Source: Nitrospiraceae bacterium (GTDB lineage: Bacteria; Nitrospirota; Thermodesulfovibrionia; Thermodesulfovibrionales; UBA1546). Taken from it: a DNA stretch of 7,754 bases. The notes beneath the pieces are model-generated. The model was not told the origin of the DNA, did not search any database, and was given only the letters and a program-made list of their open reading frames with translations. The stretch covers positions 4,212-11,965 of the forward strand of contig DOHC01000079.1 of assembly GCA_003535475.1 (NCBI GenBank), in the 5' to 3' direction. Made by a program: the position numbers and the translations under genes. Of the stretch, positions 6,773 through 7,754 are shown in pieces. Within the stretch, counting starts at the first letter, position 1; the number at the start of each line of letters is the position of its first letter.

Positions 6773-7544
6773 TTAGGACGCCTTCAAGAGTGTCTTTAAT
6801 TTTTTTTATTTCACCTGCTGTTTCAGGAGAGTTTTTATAAGGAGAGACGCCTTTTATGTCAGCTTCCATTATTGAATTGTTAAAGCTTATAACACCTGTC
6901 AGTTTCATGTCGAGCAAACTGGTTTTTATGAAATCGAGGTCTTCTGCTGTTCTTACCTTGTTGGCGACTACCATAACCTCTTTTACTCCAAGCCCTTTTG
7001 CCATCTCCTTCACAGTGGTTGCTGTCTGGATGCTCCTCTGACCTGGCTCGACAACGACTATAAAAGCATCCACATGTTCGGCGGTTCCTCTTGTAAGGTG
7101 TTCAATGCCTGCCTCCATATCCACTATCACAACCTCATCCCTTTCAGCGATAAGATGTTTGAGAAGCCTTTTTAAAAATACATTTTCAGGGCAATAACAG
7201 CCAGATGCCGCTTCTTTTGATTTTCCTGTTATCAGCAGGGTTATGTTGTCAAACCTGTAGCCGTATTCAGCAGGGATATCGTCCACTCTGGGATTGAGTT
7301 TGAAGATGCCTCCTGAACTGCCGGGTTTTGCTCCTGTGCGTTCTTCAACCAGCCACGTCATCTCTGCTATCGGTTTAATCTTTGCAATCTCGGCGCGGCT
7401 TATGCCAAAGGCAGCGGCAAGATTTGCATCAGGGTCTGCATCTACTGCAATCACCTTTTTCCCCTCGGATGCAAAGATATGGCTCAATACAGCAGATAAG
7501 GTTGTCTTGCCGACGCCGCCTTTTCCTGTTATCGCTATCTTCAT
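6753..7544 (-). CDS. cooC: CooC-type nickel-inserting P-loop ATPase (CODH/ACS maturation)
   Basis: MinD/SIMIBI-class ATPase that, in the CooC family, binds Ni(II) and ATP and helps load nickel into carbon monoxide dehydrogenase. From ATG 7544 it is 263 residues. It has the deviant Walker A GKGGVGKTT (7-15) with signature Lys8, switch-like VDADPDANL (35-43), the nickel-binding Cys-x-Cys of CooC dimers as GCYCPEN (115-121), Walker B-like VDMEAGIEHLTRG (141-153) and the base-recognition NKVR (195-198). The CxC and EAGIEHLTRGTA block separate it from MinD, ParA and nitrogenase NifH. The frame is open to another ATG at 7580, but that adds 12 unconserved residues, has no SD and touches the 6S-like RNA, so 7544 is preferred. 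No CODH or ACS gene is in the window. Confidence 0.9.
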   Translation of the reverse strand: MKIAITGKGGVGKTTLSAVLSHIFASEGKKVIAVDADPDANLAAAFGISRAEIAKIKPIAEMTWLVEERTGAKPGSSGGIFKLNPRVDDIPAEYGYRFDNITLLITGKSKEAASGCYCPENVFLKRLLKHLIAERDEVVIVDMEAGIEHLTRGTAEHVDAFIVVVEPGQRSIQTATTVKEMAKGLGVKEVMVVANKVRTAEDLDFIKTSLLDMKLTGVISFNNSIMEADIKGVSPYKNSPETAGEIKKIKDTLEGVLNEKKQR

Positions 7545-7550
7545 GAAAGT

Positions 7551-7556
7551 ATTATA
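7551..7556 (-). promoter_or_regulatory. Consensus -10 hexamer just before cooC; possible leaderless start
   Basis: On the minus strand TATAAT ends 6 nt before the cooC ATG, so a transcript from it would begin at or within a base or two of the start codon. The ATG at 7544 has no SD, which suits leaderless initiation. There is no convincing -35 at 16-18 nt. Alternatively cooC is read through from the 6S-like RNA and this AT-rich hexamer is accidental. Confidence 0.3.
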
Positions 7557-7582
7557 ACTCATATCAGTTCTAAGTCTCATAG

Positions 7583-7754
7583 GGAGGCTGTGTTTGGATT
7601 AAGGCAAGATTCACGGGTCTGTCAGAATAGGGGCTGAAGTCTCCACAGGGTGGAGCGGATAGCCCCGCATAACAGATGGAAGGAACAACATATATTGCAC
7701 TAACATGTATACTTTTACAGCGGCAGTTTAATATTGCCGAAAGACAGACACAGC
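7583..7754 (-). ncRNA. ssrS: Probable 6S RNA (RNA polymerase regulator), 5' end at or beyond the window edge
   Basis: This non-coding stretch folds as nested stems around a large open middle, the plan of 6S RNA, which mimics an open promoter and binds RNA polymerase holoenzyme. Closing stem: GCTGTGT (7754-7748 read on the minus strand) with ACACAGC (7593-7587), then GGCAA with TTGCC (7738-7734 and 7607-7603). After the unpaired central region comes the apical stem: TCTGT/ACAGA (7676-7672, 7622-7618), GGGGCT/AGCCCC (7666-7661, 7635-7630), a symmetric 5x5 internal loop, then CTCCAC/GTGGAG (7655-7650, 7646-7641) with a 3-nt loop. About 170 nt is visible, against ~184 for E. coli. The strand is chosen because 6S RNA is commonly encoded just upstream of the cyclo-ligase gene, found here two genes down. 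The call rests on architecture and gene order, not on a covariance search. Closing-stem bases before the first GCTGTGT lie off the right edge. Confidence 0.7.

Noticed and set aside
7676..7754. Plus-strand open frame from ATG 7676 to the edge, beginning MEGTTYIAL, faintly like a FlgF rod-protein N-terminus
   Set aside because: There is no SD, the expected NNIAN-type rod motif does not follow, and the stretch is better explained as part of the structured 6S-like RNA.
7581..7754. A known metabolite riboswitch (cobalamin, TPP, SAM, Moco, NiCo) in the cooC leader
   Set aside because: None of the conserved sequence blocks of these classes as I know them is present on either strand. The architecture and gene order fit 6S RNA better, though an unknown riboswitch cannot be excluded.

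Overview
The window is ordinary bacterial chromosome: dense gene packing, Shine-Dalgarno-led starts, GC content in the low-to-mid 40s by eye, and heavy use of AGG/AGA and ATA codons. A CooC-type nickel-insertion ATPase (linked to CO dehydrogenase/acetyl-CoA synthase), an F1Fo ATP synthase tail and this base composition would suit an anaerobic Nitrospirota (Thermodesulfovibrio-like) or a related deep-branching group. That placement is inference; the window has no 16S or other decisive marker.

Layout. (1) 1-1182, plus strand: the 3' half of atpD and complete atpC, the end of an ATP synthase operon. (2) 1183-2040, minus strand: a SpoU/TrmH-family RNA methyltransferase whose stop codon directly abuts the atpC stop. 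(3) 2041-2854: a divergent intergenic region with a candidate extended -10 promoter and a ten-codon micro-ORF, then an MBL-fold hydrolase of the UlaG/COG2220 type that carries a signal peptide and a second, strongly SD-led internal start just after it. (4) 2853-2930: an imperfect palindrome built of heptamers. (5) 2946-4592: nth (endonuclease III) and birA (biotin ligase/repressor) as a tight pair. (6) 4593-4761: a gene-free stretch with a plausible promoter, then lysA (4762-6018). (7) 6101-6169: a dRS3-like double-hairpin repeat between convergent genes. (8) 6185-7754, minus strand: read in transcription order, a structured RNA that I interpret as 6S RNA (ssrS), a cooC-like ATPase, and 5-formyltetrahydrofolate cyclo-ligase.

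How the genes fit together. Most are housekeeping genes: energy conservation, RNA modification, base-excision repair, biotin attachment, lysine synthesis and folate salvage. The most interesting locus is the right end. In proteobacteria 6S RNA is typically followed by the formyl-THF cyclo-ligase gene ygfA. Here the same order appears with a CooC-type ATPase between them, joining a growth-phase RNA, a nickel-enzyme maturation factor and a C1-folate enzyme in one apparent transcription unit. The second point of interest is the MBL hydrolase, whose two start sites could give an exported and a cytoplasmic form. I saw no CRISPR array, insertion sequence, prophage, tRNA or rRNA.
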